Source: VBDM01 sp035317085
GTDB lineage: Bacteria > Pseudomonadota > Gammaproteobacteria > Burkholderiales > SG8-39
DNA: 54,067 bases
Assembly: GCA_035317085.1 (NCBI GenBank)
Contig: DATHHS010000154.1
Coordinates: forward strand, 1-54,067
Reading direction: 5' to 3'
The notes under the pieces were generated by a model. It searched no databases. It was given only the letters and a program-made list of their open reading frames with translations, and had not been told where the DNA came from. Shown here piece by piece: positions 14,868-23,644 of this stretch. A program made the translations under genes and the position numbers. Position 1 is the first letter of the stretch. Each line of letters starts with the position of its first letter.

Positions 14868-16108
14868 ATTTTTTTTCGTATCGGGACGGCACGCTGTGCG
14901 CGGAGCAAGTTCCGCTGGCGACAATCGCAGCACAGTTCGGTACGCCTTGCTACGTCTACTCTCGCGCGGCGCTGGAATCCGCATATCGCGAGTTCGAGCA
15001 AGCCTGTGTCGGGCGTGACGTTCTGATCTGCTACGCCGTCAAAGCCAATTCAAATCTCGCCTTCCTCAACCTGCTCGCGCGCTGGGGCTCCGGGTTCGAT
15101 ATCGTGTCGGGAGGAGAGCTCGCACGCGTGCTTGCCGCTGGGGGCGTCGCCGCGAAGATCGTTTTTTCCGGCGTCGGCAAAAGCGAAGCGGAGATGCGGG
15201 CGGCGCTTCAGGCCGGCATTCTCTGTTTCAACGTCGAATCCGAGGGTGAGCTGGAGCGGCTCGCACGAATTGCTTCCGATCTCGGCAAAGTGGCGCCGGT
15301 GTCCTTGCGTGTCAATCCCGACGTCGATCCGCGCACGCACCCTTATATCGCCACTGGTCTGCGCGAGAGCAAGTTCGGCGTTGCGTACGAGGATGCCCCG
15401 CGACTCTACCGTAAAGCGGCGTCCCTGCAGGCGCTACGTGTTATCGGCATAGATTTTCACATTGGTTCGCAGATCACCGAGATCGAACCCTTCGTTGCCG
15501 CGCTCGACAAAGTCCTCGAATTCGTCGACATGCTGGACGCGAGCGGAAGTCCTCTGCAGCACATCGACCTGGGTGGCGGGCTCGGTATCCGTTATCGGGA
15601 CGAGGAACCCCCCGCGGTAAAAGACTACCTCGCTTCGCTTTTCAAACGCATCGGCCGGCGCAAGTTGAAGATACTGTTCGAACCGGGGCGATCGCTGGTG
15701 GGCAATACCGGGCTCTTGCTCACCCGGATCGAGTACCTCAAACACAGCACGACCAAAAATTTTGCCGTAACGGACGCTGGCATGAATGATCTGTTGCGTC
15801 CTGCCTTATACGAGGCATGGCACGAGGTTCTGCCGGTCGAGAAGCATACTGGGCGAGCACAATCCTACGATATCGTCGGGCCTGTCTGTGAATCCGCGGA
15901 CTTTTTCGCGCACGACCGGACATTGACGCTTTCCCCCGGCGATCTCCTGGCCGTCATGTCGGCGGGGGCCTATGCCATGAGCATGAGCTCGAACTACAAC
16001 TCGAGACCGCGGCCCGCCGAAGTGATGGTCGATGGGAAAGCGATCCATCTCGTGCGGGAGCGAGAATCGACAGAAGGTCTTTTTGCGTCCGAGCGTCTTT
16101 TGCCGTAA
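14864..16108 (+). CDS. lysA: diaminopimelate decarboxylase
   Basis: PLP enzyme converting meso-diaminopimelate to lysine. It has 414 residues from a GTG start that overlaps the preceding stop codon (GTGA). The PLP lysine lies in VLICYAVKANSN; SGGEL, FHIGSQI, DLGGGLGI, EPGRSLVGNTG and the substrate/PLP cysteine in GPVCESADFF follow, ending in GAYAMSMSSNYNSRPRP. Full family length. It is downstream of the lptM-like gene in the conserved cyaY/lptM/lysA neighbourhood. Confidence 0.97.
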   Translation: MNFFSYRDGTLCAEQVPLATIAAQFGTPCYVYSRAALESAYREFEQACVGRDVLICYAVKANSNLAFLNLLARWGSGFDIVSGGELARVLAAGGVAAKIVFSGVGKSEAEMRAALQAGILCFNVESEGELERLARIASDLGKVAPVSLRVNPDVDPRTHPYIATGLRESKFGVAYEDAPRLYRKAASLQALRVIGIDFHIGSQITEIEPFVAALDKVLEFVDMLDASGSPLQHIDLGGGLGIRYRDEEPPAVKDYLASLFKRIGRRKLKILFEPGRSLVGNTGLLLTRIEYLKHSTTKNFAVTDAGMNDLLRPALYEAWHEVLPVEKHTGRAQSYDIVGPVCESADFFAHDRTLTLSPGDLLAVMSAGAYAMSMSSNYNSRPRPAEVMVDGKAIHLVRERESTEGLFASERLLP

Positions 16109-16180
16109 ATTTAGTGGTTTGTCGAATGGAGTTCGCGGGCCGTTCCAACTTGGAATACTCGACCTCCCCGAATCGTTAGC

Positions 16181-17347
16181 GTGTCCATGGATTTATCCCA
16201 TCAGCCGCAGGCTTCACTGAGGACCGGCCAAAAACGGCTGTTCTTGTTTGGTGGCGTCGGTCTGCTTATCGTCGCCGTGGTGTTGTTCACCTATTTTGGC
16301 ACCGAGATCCGCGCCAACGAACCCAAAGCATCCAAAGCTGCGCCGCTGGTCCCAGTTACGGTAGTGCCGGCCGCAGTGCGATCCGTCCCCTTTCGCCTGC
16401 AAGCCATTGGCAATGTCGAGGCCTTGTCCACGGTAAGCGTCAAGGCGCGCGTGGATGGGCAAATTCTCGAAGTCAACTTCAAGGAAGGCGAGGAAATCAA
16501 GAAAGGCAGCGTGCTGTTCAAGATCGATCCGCGGCCTTACGAAGCGGCGCTGCGCCAGGCCGAGGCGACCAATGCGCGCGACGTCGCGGCGAGGGATCAG
16601 GCCCAGGCTCAGGAGCGCCGCTACAAGGATCTGCTGGAGAAGAATTTCGTTTCCAAAGACGCCTACGCCCAGTTCCGCACCAACGCCGATACCGCGGCGG
16701 CCGTGGCCGATGCCAGCAAAGCGGCCGTGGACAGCGCCAGACTCAACCTTGAATATTGCACTATCCGTACGCCGATAGATGGCTACTCCGGAAAAATCCA
16801 GATCCAGCTGGGCAATCTGGTCAAGGCCAGTGACCCCAATCCGCTGGTTGTGCTCAACCAGGTGCACCCGATCTACGTCAGCTTTGCCGTTCCCGAGCAG
16901 ACCTTGCCGGCGATCCGCAGCTATATGTCGGCTGGCCCGCTCACGGTCGATGCCAGCCCACCGAACTCGACCAAAACTGGCGCCTCAGGCCGGCTGATAT
17001 TCGTCGACAACGCGGTCGATTCCACCACCGGTACCATCAAACTGCGCGGGCAATTCGCCAACAAGGAAAACGCGCTCTGGCCGGGCCAGTTCGTCAACGT
17101 CAGCATTAAGCTCTATGATCAACGCGACGCGGTGGTGATTCCGTCGCAGGCGATCCAGAACGGACCTGATGGTGAATACGTGTTCGTGGTGAAGCCCGAC
17201 ATGACCGTCGAAGCGCGCAAGATCAAATCGGACCGTACCGAGGGCGACAGCGTCATCATCGCCTCTGGACTGAAAAGCGGCGAGCAGGTGGTCACCCGCG
17301 GGCAGTTGAAGCTCACCTCGGGCGCCAGGGTAAAACCGGAATCCTAG
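16181..17347 (+). CDS. RND efflux periplasmic adaptor (MdtA/AcrA-like)
   Basis: Membrane-fusion subunit bridging an RND pump to an outer-membrane channel. It has 388 residues from a GTG; an ATG two codons later is an alternative start. A single N-terminal transmembrane anchor (about residues 19-41, no lipobox) is followed by the lipoyl half with VSVKARVDGQILEVNFKEGE, an alpha-hairpin rich in A and Q, LEYCTIRTPIDGYSGKIQIQLGNLV, the beta-barrel domain, and WPGQFVNVSIKLY. The substrate cannot be inferred. It precedes the pump by 10 bases. No outer-membrane factor is present in this window. Confidence 0.9.
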   Translation: MSMDLSHQPQASLRTGQKRLFLFGGVGLLIVAVVLFTYFGTEIRANEPKASKAAPLVPVTVVPAAVRSVPFRLQAIGNVEALSTVSVKARVDGQILEVNFKEGEEIKKGSVLFKIDPRPYEAALRQAEATNARDVAARDQAQAQERRYKDLLEKNFVSKDAYAQFRTNADTAAAVADASKAAVDSARLNLEYCTIRTPIDGYSGKIQIQLGNLVKASDPNPLVVLNQVHPIYVSFAVPEQTLPAIRSYMSAGPLTVDASPPNSTKTGASGRLIFVDNAVDSTTGTIKLRGQFANKENALWPGQFVNVSIKLYDQRDAVVIPSQAIQNGPDGEYVFVVKPDMTVEARKIKSDRTEGDSVIIASGLKSGEQVVTRGQLKLTSGARVKPES

Positions 17348-17357
17348 GCCGACAGTC

Positions 17358-20300
17358 GTGAACCTGTCGGAGCTCTTTGTCCGCCGTCCGGTCATGACCG
17401 TGCTGGTCATGGCGGGCATCCTGATTTTCGGCATCGCCGGCTACCGGCAGCTTCCTGTCTCGTCGCTGCCCAGCGTAGATTTCCCCACCATTCAGGTTTC
17501 AGCCGAACTACCCGGCGCAAATCCGGAAACGATGGCTGCCGCCGTGGCCACGCCCCTGGAGAAGCAGTTCTCCACCATCGCCGGCATCGATTCCATGACC
17601 TCGGTGAGCGCCCAGGGCCTCGCCAGCATCACCATCCAGTTTTCCCTCGACCGCAGCATCGACGCGGCCGCCCAGGACGTGAATTCGGCCATCGCCTTCG
17701 TGGCCAAGCAGCTTCCGCCGACCATGTCCACGCCGCCTTACTTCCGCAAGGTCAATCCCGCGGAAGCTTCGATCTTCCTGCTCGCCCTGACCTCCGACAC
17801 GCTGCCCATCGCCACAGTCGACGAGTACGCCGAAACCTATCTCGCGCAACGCATTTCCACCGTGAGCGGCGTGGCGCAGGTGCAGGTATTCGGCCAGAAC
17901 AAGTACGCCGTGCGGGTGCAGGTCGATCCCAACGCGCTCGCCGCGCGTGGCGTGGGCATCAACGAGGTCCAACAGGCCGTCGCCAATGCCAACGTCAACA
18001 TTCCCACCGGCACCTTGTACGGCAAGGACCGCGCGTTCGCTGTGCAGGCGAGCGGTCAGCTCTTTGACGCCGCCGCCTATCGGCCCATTATCGTGACCTA
18101 CCGCAACGGCTCGCCCGTTCGCCTTGGCGAGCTCGGGCGCGTCATCGACGGCGTGCAAACCGACAAGGTTGCGGCCTGGTTCAACGACAAGCGCGGCGTC
18201 ATCCTCGGCGTGCAGCGCCAGCCCGGCGTGAATACCATCGAAGTGGTCGATGCGATAAGGAAGCTGCTGCCGGCGTTCCGCGCCGAAATACCGGCGAGCC
18301 TGAACGTCGAGGTGTTCTACGACCGGACCAACTCGATACGCGAGTCGGTGCACGACGTGCAGTTCACCCTGCTGCTCTCGCTCGCCCTGGTGGTCATGGT
18401 GATCTTCCTTTTCCTGCGCAATCTCTCGGCGACAGTGATCCCGAGCGTCGCTCTGCCCATCTCCCTCATCGGCACCTTCGCCGTAATGTATCTGTTCGGC
18501 TACAGCGTGGACAACCTGTCGCTGATGGCGCTCACGCTCTCGGTGGGTTTTGTCGTGGACGACGCGATCGTGATGCTGGAGAACATCACGCGCCACATGG
18601 AAATGGGCAAGAGCCCGCTGCAGGCAACGCTGGACGGCTCGAAGGAGATCTCTTTCACCATCCTGTCCATGACTCTTTCGCTCACGGCCGTGTTCATCCC
18701 GGTGCTGTTCATGGCGGGCATACTCGGGCGCCTGCTGCACGAATTCGCGGTCGTCATCATGGCGGCTGTGCTGATCTCGGGCGTCGTATCGCTCACGCTC
18801 ACGCCGATGATGTGCAGCCGCATTCTGAAGACTCACCAGGGCGAAAGCCACGGACGCCTGTTCATGCTGTTCGAGCGCGTCTTCGACGCCGCCAGGGACA
18901 TCTACGGAGCAAGCCTGACCTGGGTGATCGAGCACTCCCGGCTCACGATGGCGGTCTTCGTGGGCATCCTGGTCGCCACCGCCGCGTTGTTCGTGCAAAT
19001 GCCCAAGGGCTTCCTGCCCAGCGACGACAACGGCCAGTTGTTCTGCTTCATCGAAGCGCCGCAGGACGCTTCGTTCGACGCCATGGTCGAGAACGCGCGG
19101 CAAGTGATGGCCATTCTCATAGCCGATCCCAACGTGGCCGCGGCCCAGAGCTCCGTCGGTGGCAATACCGGCAGCCCCTCGCTCAACATCTCCCGCATCA
19201 ACGTCGCGCTCAAGTCCCGCTCGGAACGTAAGCCCGCAGACCAGGTCATCAGGGACCTGCGTCCCAAGCTGGCCAACCTTGTAGGCTTGAAGGTGTTCAT
19301 GCAGAACGTACCGTCGATCCGCATCGGCGGCCAGCTCACCAAGAGCCCCTATCTTTACGTGCTGCAAAGCGCCAGCACCGATGAGCTCTACCGTTGGGCA
19401 CCGCTCCTTGAAGCCAAGTTGAGATCGCTGCCCGGCATCATCGACGTTTCAACCGACCTTCAGATCACCCAGCCTCAGGTCGTGGTCAACATCGATCGCG
19501 AAAAGGCTTCGGCGCTGGGCGTGAGCTCTGGCCAGATCGAGGGAGCGCTCAACAATGCCTATGGCGCGACGCAGGTGTCGACCATCTACACGGCGACCAA
19601 CCAGTACTGGGTCATCCTCGAGCTCGACCCAAAGTATCAGCGCGACCCCTCGGCGCTGTCCATGCTGTACGTGCGTTCCTCCACGGGCGCGCTGGTGCCG
19701 CTCAATGCCCTGGCGCAGATCAGCTACAAGGTCGGTCCGCTGACCGTAAACCACCTCGGTCAGCTTCCCTCCGTGACGTTGTCCTTCGACTTGCTGCCTG
19801 GCGTATCGCTGAGCGAAGCGATCGCCCAGATCAAGAAAGCCTCGGGCGAGATGAAAGTTCCCGAGACGCTGAACACCAGCTTCCAGGGCACGGCTCAGGC
19901 GTTCCAGACTTCGCTGGCAAGCATGGGCATCCTGCTCGTGATGTCCGTCCTCGTGATCTACCTCGTGCTCGGCATCCTGTACGAAAGCTTCATCCACCCT
20001 CTCACCATTCTCTCGGGCCTGCCCACTGCCGCGCTGGGAGCGCTGCTGACCTTGAAGCTCTTCGGCATGGAGCTCAACATGTATGCGTTCGTGGGCATGA
20101 TCATGCTGGTCGGCATCGTCAAGAAAAACGCCATCATGATGATCGACTTCGCCATCGAGGCGCAAAGGAAGGAAGGCAAGGCTCCGGCCGACGCCATCCA
20201 CGAGGCCGGCATCATCCGCTTCCGCCCCATCATGATGACCACTTTCGCCGCCCTCATGGGGACCCTGCCGATCGCGTTTGGCCTGGGCGCCGGCGGAGAA

Positions 20301-20465
20301 GTGCGGCAACCCCTGGGACTGGCAGTGGTGGGCGGCTTGATCGTATCGCAGGTGCTTACGCTCTACATCACGCCCGTGGTCTACATCTACTTCGAGCGCT
20401 TGCAGGATTGGCTATCGCAGCGGCGCGGCCCTCGCCACGTAGTAAGACTGGGCACGGCCGATTGA
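17358..20465 (+). CDS. RND multidrug efflux permease (MdtB/MdtC-like)
   Basis: Proton-driven inner-membrane pump with 12 expected transmembrane helices. It has 1035 residues from a GTG start. RND hallmarks: N-terminal FVRRPVMTVLVMAGILIFGIAGYRQLP, PGANPETMAAAVATPLE, the helix-4 proton relay GFVVDDAIVMLENITRHME with its Asp-Asp pair, a second-half GIVKKNAIMMIDFAIEAQRKEG, and FRPIMMTTFAALMGTLPIAFG. It forms an operon with the adaptor. The last codons fall inside a 19-bp tandem duplication. Confidence 0.95.
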   Translation: MNLSELFVRRPVMTVLVMAGILIFGIAGYRQLPVSSLPSVDFPTIQVSAELPGANPETMAAAVATPLEKQFSTIAGIDSMTSVSAQGLASITIQFSLDRSIDAAAQDVNSAIAFVAKQLPPTMSTPPYFRKVNPAEASIFLLALTSDTLPIATVDEYAETYLAQRISTVSGVAQVQVFGQNKYAVRVQVDPNALAARGVGINEVQQAVANANVNIPTGTLYGKDRAFAVQASGQLFDAAAYRPIIVTYRNGSPVRLGELGRVIDGVQTDKVAAWFNDKRGVILGVQRQPGVNTIEVVDAIRKLLPAFRAEIPASLNVEVFYDRTNSIRESVHDVQFTLLLSLALVVMVIFLFLRNLSATVIPSVALPISLIGTFAVMYLFGYSVDNLSLMALTLSVGFVVDDAIVMLENITRHMEMGKSPLQATLDGSKEISFTILSMTLSLTAVFIPVLFMAGILGRLLHEFAVVIMAAVLISGVVSLTLTPMMCSRILKTHQGESHGRLFMLFERVFDAARDIYGASLTWVIEHSRLTMAVFVGILVATAALFVQMPKGFLPSDDNGQLFCFIEAPQDASFDAMVENARQVMAILIADPNVAAAQSSVGGNTGSPSLNISRINVALKSRSERKPADQVIRDLRPKLANLVGLKVFMQNVPSIRIGGQLTKSPYLYVLQSASTDELYRWAPLLEAKLRSLPGIIDVSTDLQITQPQVVVNIDREKASALGVSSGQIEGALNNAYGATQVSTIYTATNQYWVILELDPKYQRDPSALSMLYVRSSTGALVPLNALAQISYKVGPLTVNHLGQLPSVTLSFDLLPGVSLSEAIAQIKKASGEMKVPETLNTSFQGTAQAFQTSLASMGILLVMSVLVIYLVLGILYESFIHPLTILSGLPTAALGALLTLKLFGMELNMYAFVGMIMLVGIVKKNAIMMIDFAIEAQRKEGKAPADAIHEAGIIRFRPIMMTTFAALMGTLPIAFGLGAGGEVRQPLGLAVVGGLIVSQVLTLYITPVVYIYFERLQDWLSQRRGPRHVVRLGTAD

Positions 20466-20498
20466 TTTGGCGAGGGATGATTGATTTGGCGAGGGATC
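20461..20498. repeat. 19-bp tandem duplication at the RND pump 3' end
   Basis: Two adjacent copies of ATTGATTTGGCGAGGGAT followed by G or C. The first copy contains the stop codon of the pump. Looks like a small replication-slippage duplication. Confidence 0.8.
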
Positions 20499-20520
20499 GC
20501 CAACCGCTATCGCGGGCTCG

Positions 20521-21261
20521 CTACGGGTTTAGCTGTTTGTAGACAACCTCGGCAACCTGGAGCAGTTGCTCCCGTTTGACCTCGCCGGAAAGCGCGTAGC
20601 CGAAATTCCCGTCGACCCAGTAGAACACCGAAACCCGGTCCTCCTGACTGAAGCGGAAGGCGGTGTCGCGCGGCTCTCCTCTCTGTTTTGAAACGTACAG
20701 CGTGAGGCGCTGCCCGCGGGTGTCTTGATACATGAAGTGCGCGACGGGTCCCTGCGGACCGGAGAGCAAGCGGCCGCCCACCAGTTCGTATCCGAGCGGA
20801 GCGAGGTGCGGCGCTTTCAGGGTTGTGCCGAGGCGTTTCGACAGCCATCTCACGAGGTGTTCTTCCTCGTTGGCGGTCACCTCGACGGGATGGCGCACTT
20901 CCGGGGAATAGACAATGTGCGCGGTTGCCGCCTGGCGCGCCAACGACAACGGGATAAACTGCGGTGCGATAAGCGCTCCTCGAATCGTCCAGCCCAGTCC
21001 CATTCCGAGCGCTAATATCGCCGCAGCGGCGGCATAGCCTCGCCATGCATGCGGGCGCACGGCGAGCAGCGCCGCAGGTACGGGCTCGTCAATCACCGGG
21101 TGATACAGCGAGCGCAGCATGGCGTTTTGTTCGGCGTACGCGCGCGACCGCTCTGCATCTTCAGGATGGGCGGCGAGCCAGGCCTCGATCTCGGCCCGCG
21201 CACCCTCGGCAAGCCTGCCATCCACGTAGCCGTGCAATTCGGCTTCCCCGACCGGTTTCAC
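20521..21261 (-). CDS. membrane anti-sigma factor
   Basis: The product has 246 residues from a GTG start that overlaps the sigma-factor stop. The cytosolic N-terminus AELHGYVDGRLAEGARAEIEAWLAAHPED resembles anti-sigma domains of the COG5662 type but lacks the Cys pair of zinc-binding versions. A single transmembrane helix follows (around YAAAAAILALGMGLGWTI), then a periplasmic beta-rich domain of about 140 residues with APHLAPLGYELVGGRLL and VSVFYWVDGNFGYALSGE. It would hold the partner sigma factor at the membrane until an envelope signal arrives. Confidence 0.85.
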   Translation of the reverse strand: MKPVGEAELHGYVDGRLAEGARAEIEAWLAAHPEDAERSRAYAEQNAMLRSLYHPVIDEPVPAALLAVRPHAWRGYAAAAAILALGMGLGWTIRGALIAPQFIPLSLARQAATAHIVYSPEVRHPVEVTANEEEHLVRWLSKRLGTTLKAPHLAPLGYELVGGRLLSGPQGPVAHFMYQDTRGQRLTLYVSKQRGEPRDTAFRFSQEDRVSVFYWVDGNFGYALSGEVKREQLLQVAEVVYKQLNP

Positions 21262-21755
21262 TTCACCACCTTAAGGGGCACTACGACTTGGCCCCCGAGC
21301 AGCTGGCGCATGCGTTCGCGCGCTCGCGACAGCCGTGACATGACCGTGCCTATCGGTATGTCGAGCGCGCGGCCGACCTCCTCGTACGTCAGCTGCTCCA
21401 CTGCGACTAGGAGAACGACTTCACGCTGCTCGGACGAGAGCGAACGCAGCACGCGGTCCACGTCCTCCAGCTCGAGTTGCTCGCCCTGGGTCGCGCGAAC
21501 CGCAACCGTCGGGACTTCTTCCATCGCTTGCTCGACCTCGTAGCGGCGGCGGCGCACTTGATTTACGAACACGTTATGCATGATCGTGAACAGCCACGCC
21601 CTCAGGTCGCTCCCGGGGCGCCAAAGATAGAACTTGTTCCAGGCGCGTTCCAGCGTGTCCTGAACCAGGTCGTCGGCAATATAGCGATCGCCGACGAGCG
21701 CACGCGCGTAGCGCCGCAGCCTGGGTATGTGCTCGATAATGAGGCGACGATCCAT
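21258..21755 (-). CDS. ECF (sigma-70 family) RNA polymerase sigma factor
   Basis: The product has 165 residues. Region 2: IPRLRRYARALVGDRYIADDLVQDTLERAWNKFYLW and LRAWLFTIMHNVFVNQVRRRR. Region 4: VLRSLSSEQREVVLLVAVEQLTYEEVGRALDIPIGTVMSRLSRARERMR. No region 1.1 or 3, as expected for group 4. Cotranscribed and translationally coupled with the anti-sigma gene. A convincing autoregulatory -35/-10 pair could not be identified upstream. Confidence 0.95.
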   Translation of the reverse strand: MDRRLIIEHIPRLRRYARALVGDRYIADDLVQDTLERAWNKFYLWRPGSDLRAWLFTIMHNVFVNQVRRRRYEVEQAMEEVPTVAVRATQGEQLELEDVDRVLRSLSSEQREVVLLVAVEQLTYEEVGRALDIPIGTVMSRLSRARERMRQLLGGQVVVPLKVVK

Positions 21756-22098
21756 CTGCCGCGCATTCTAGCGCGCCACCGATCCTCCCGGGAGTTCTAC
21801 CTTGCATGGGAACGGCACGCGACAGGTGTGCATCGCGAGCATCCCAGTAGCAAGGAATGCAGACCCTGCGCATTGCCTCCCTTCCAAGAAAAAGCAGTCT
21901 TACGATACAAACGCACAGCTCTGGGGATTTATTCCGTGGATTGCGTCTGACCCGTGGAATTTCCGCCGCGCACTGCCGGTGCAAACACCGATCAACGTCG
22001 CAATTCCGGCGGGTCAGGCGGGATCTGGGTCGGGACTTGCAGGGGCGCCGGCAGCCTTGACCGCCCCGGAAGTCACGCCCGTTCGGCGAGGGTGAAAC
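21756..22098. other. intergenic stretch between sigma factor and cytochrome c4
   Basis: 343 bases with no open frame that resembles a protein. It should hold the sigma-factor promoter and the cytochrome c4 3' end. One imperfect hairpin is visible on the cytochrome side; nothing else stands out. Confidence 0.5.
22034..22074 (-). terminator. hairpin downstream of cytochrome c4
   Basis: Reverse-strand arms GACTT/AAGTC and GGGGCG/CGCCCC stack with a small bulge around a 14-base loop, 25 bases after the stop codon. No T-run follows, so it is at best a factor-assisted terminator or a 3'-end stabiliser. Confidence 0.3.
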
Positions 22099-22731
22099 TC
22101 AGCGCAGTCCGGCGGCGTAATCGGCGACTGCGCGAATTTCGGGATCGCTCAACTTTCCTGCGATCGATTGCATCATCTTGTTCGCGTCGTTCCTGCGCTC
22201 GCCTGAGCGGAAAGCTTTCAGCTGGGCTTCGGTGTACTCGGCATACTGCCCGGCAAGCCGCGGGTACTGCGCCGGCAAGCCGACACCGTTTGCGCCGTGG
22301 CAGGCTGCGCACGCGGGAAGACCCTTGGAGACATCGCCCCCGCGCCAGATTTTTCGGCCGAGGACGAAGGTTTCCTGGTTCTTGGTCGCCCCCGATTTGG
22401 CTTGCTGTGCCGCGTAGTACGCTGCGACGTCGCGCATATCTCCGTCGGATAGGCCGGCGGCCATGCCCCCCATGATCGGGCTGGAACGCTCGGCTTTGTT
22501 TCCGGAAGTCGCTTTGAAATTGGCGAGCTGTTTCTGAAGATATTCCGGAACCTGGCTCGCCAGCTTGGGATTGGCCGGAGTGGGACTGTTACCATCGGCC
22601 CCGTGGCACGCCGCGCAAATCTTGTTGGCGATGCTTTGACCCTTTGCCGGGTCGGCTTTCGCGGCAGGCTCGGCAGCGGCGAGCGAACCAGCGCAGACTG
22701 CAAGACTCAAAAGCGCCAGAGCTCGTTTCAT
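22099..22731 (-). CDS. diheme cytochrome c4
   Basis: Periplasmic or membrane-associated electron carrier, usually feeding terminal oxidases. It has 210 residues. A signal peptide ends near GSLAAAEP. Two homologous class-I domains each carry CAACH (CAACHGADGNS about residue 39; CAACHGANGVG about residue 142) and distal methionines (PIMGGMAAGLS; MMQSIAGKLS) as axial-ligand candidates. Divergent from engB, a conserved betaproteobacterial arrangement. Confidence 0.93.
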   Translation of the reverse strand: MKRALALLSLAVCAGSLAAAEPAAKADPAKGQSIANKICAACHGADGNSPTPANPKLASQVPEYLQKQLANFKATSGNKAERSSPIMGGMAAGLSDGDMRDVAAYYAAQQAKSGATKNQETFVLGRKIWRGGDVSKGLPACAACHGANGVGLPAQYPRLAGQYAEYTEAQLKAFRSGERRNDANKMMQSIAGKLSDPEIRAVADYAAGLR

Positions 22732-22797
22732 GCCGTTTTCTCCCTTTGAATCTTCGCCGAAAAGGCTGATATTCTAGCAAAATTGATCCCTTCACCC

Positions 22798-23562
22798 ATG
22801 TCGCTCTTCCGCGGTGCTTTTTTCTTCAAGAGTGTGGCGTCGCTCGACGACGTTCCTGCGAGTACGGGTGAAATCGCCTTTGCCGGTCGATCGAACGCAG
22901 GCAAGTCGAGCGCCATCAATACGCTTACGCGGAGGCGATTGGCGTTCGTGAGCAAGACCCCGGGCCGCACCCAACTCATCAACTACTACTCGCTCGGCGC
23001 AGAGCGATTCATCGTGGATCTTCCCGGCTACGGCTACTCCAAAGTTCCCGACGCGATCCGGGCGCCTTGGGAGAAATTGCTGGGCGGGTATCTTCAAACG
23101 CGAGAGCCCCTGCGTGGCCTGGCCCTGATCATGGACGTGCGGCACCCGCTCACCGATCTCGATCAGCGGATGCTCGATTGGTTTTGCCCCACCGGACGAC
23201 CGGTACATGTGCTGCTCACCAAGGCGGATAAACTGTCGCGGGAAGCTGGGCAGAATATATTGCGCAGAGTCGAGAAGGACATCGCGACGCTCACGCCCAA
23301 TGCATCGGTGCAACTCTTCTCGAGCCTAAAAAAATCAGGCGTCGAGCAGGCCACCGCTGCGTTCCAGAAGTGGCTGGATCCGAGTGTTCCGGCACGTCTC
23401 GGATCGAGCCAGGCGGAAGGGACCCCCGATGAAATCAGGAGTCCAGAAAATAAAACCCCCGGGCCTAAAGGGGAAATCAGCCCGGGGCAAAATGCCTTAA
23501 GGTTTAAGGCAGCCCGCTCAGGGAGGAGAAGCGGGAGGCGACCAAAGCCGCCTACAGCATAA
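22798..23562 (+). CDS. engB: ribosome-biogenesis GTP-binding protein EngB (YihA/YsxC)
   Basis: GTPase needed for large-subunit assembly. It has 254 residues from the ATG giving MSLFRGAFFFKSVASL; a TTG five codons upstream is possible but unneeded. G1 is GRSNAGKSS, G2 region TPGRTQLINYYSL, G3 VDLPGYGYSKV, G4 LTKADKLS, G5 near FSSLKKSG. The family core ends near FQKWLD at about residue 200; roughly 50 further low-complexity residues are encoded through the hairpin-rich hemB leader. That tail is probably tolerated read-through rather than a domain. Confidence 0.95.
   Translation: MSLFRGAFFFKSVASLDDVPASTGEIAFAGRSNAGKSSAINTLTRRRLAFVSKTPGRTQLINYYSLGAERFIVDLPGYGYSKVPDAIRAPWEKLLGGYLQTREPLRGLALIMDVRHPLTDLDQRMLDWFCPTGRPVHVLLTKADKLSREAGQNILRRVEKDIATLTPNASVQLFSSLKKSGVEQATAAFQKWLDPSVPARLGSSQAEGTPDEIRSPENKTPGPKGEISPGQNALRFKAARSGRRSGRRPKPPTA
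23456..23560 (+). ncRNA. structured leader upstream of hemB (hemB-motif candidate)
   Basis: Four consecutive hairpins: CCCCGGGC/GCCCGGGG (23457-23487), TGCCTTAA/TTAAGGCA (23493-23511), CCCGCT/AGCGGG (23513-23535) and AGGCG/CGCCT (23536-23553). They overlap the engB 3' end and lie 85-190 bases before hemB. A structured hemB-associated RNA motif has been reported in betaproteobacteria (from memory); position and pairing fit it, but no covariance model was run. Confidence 0.55.
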
Positions 23563-23644
23563 GAGTGGCTGGGCGTCGGAAAGGTTCCCGCAGACGATCG
23601 TTCTAGAAATAAGAGACTGATCTGTCTAGAAAAAAGGAGAAGTC

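Noticed and set aside
16143..16155. 13-bp palindrome TTCCAA-C-TTGGAA upstream of the RND adaptor
   Set aside because: Could be an operator, but no regulator gene is adjacent and short palindromes of this size arise by chance.
17508..19367. 619-codon reverse-strand frame across the RND pump
   Set aside because: Antisense to an unmistakable RND permease; no domain-like pattern, low hydrophobic periodicity.
21802..22095. 97-codon plus-strand frame in the sigma-cytochrome gap
   Set aside because: No ribosome site, no recognisable pattern, and codon use unlike the neighbours.
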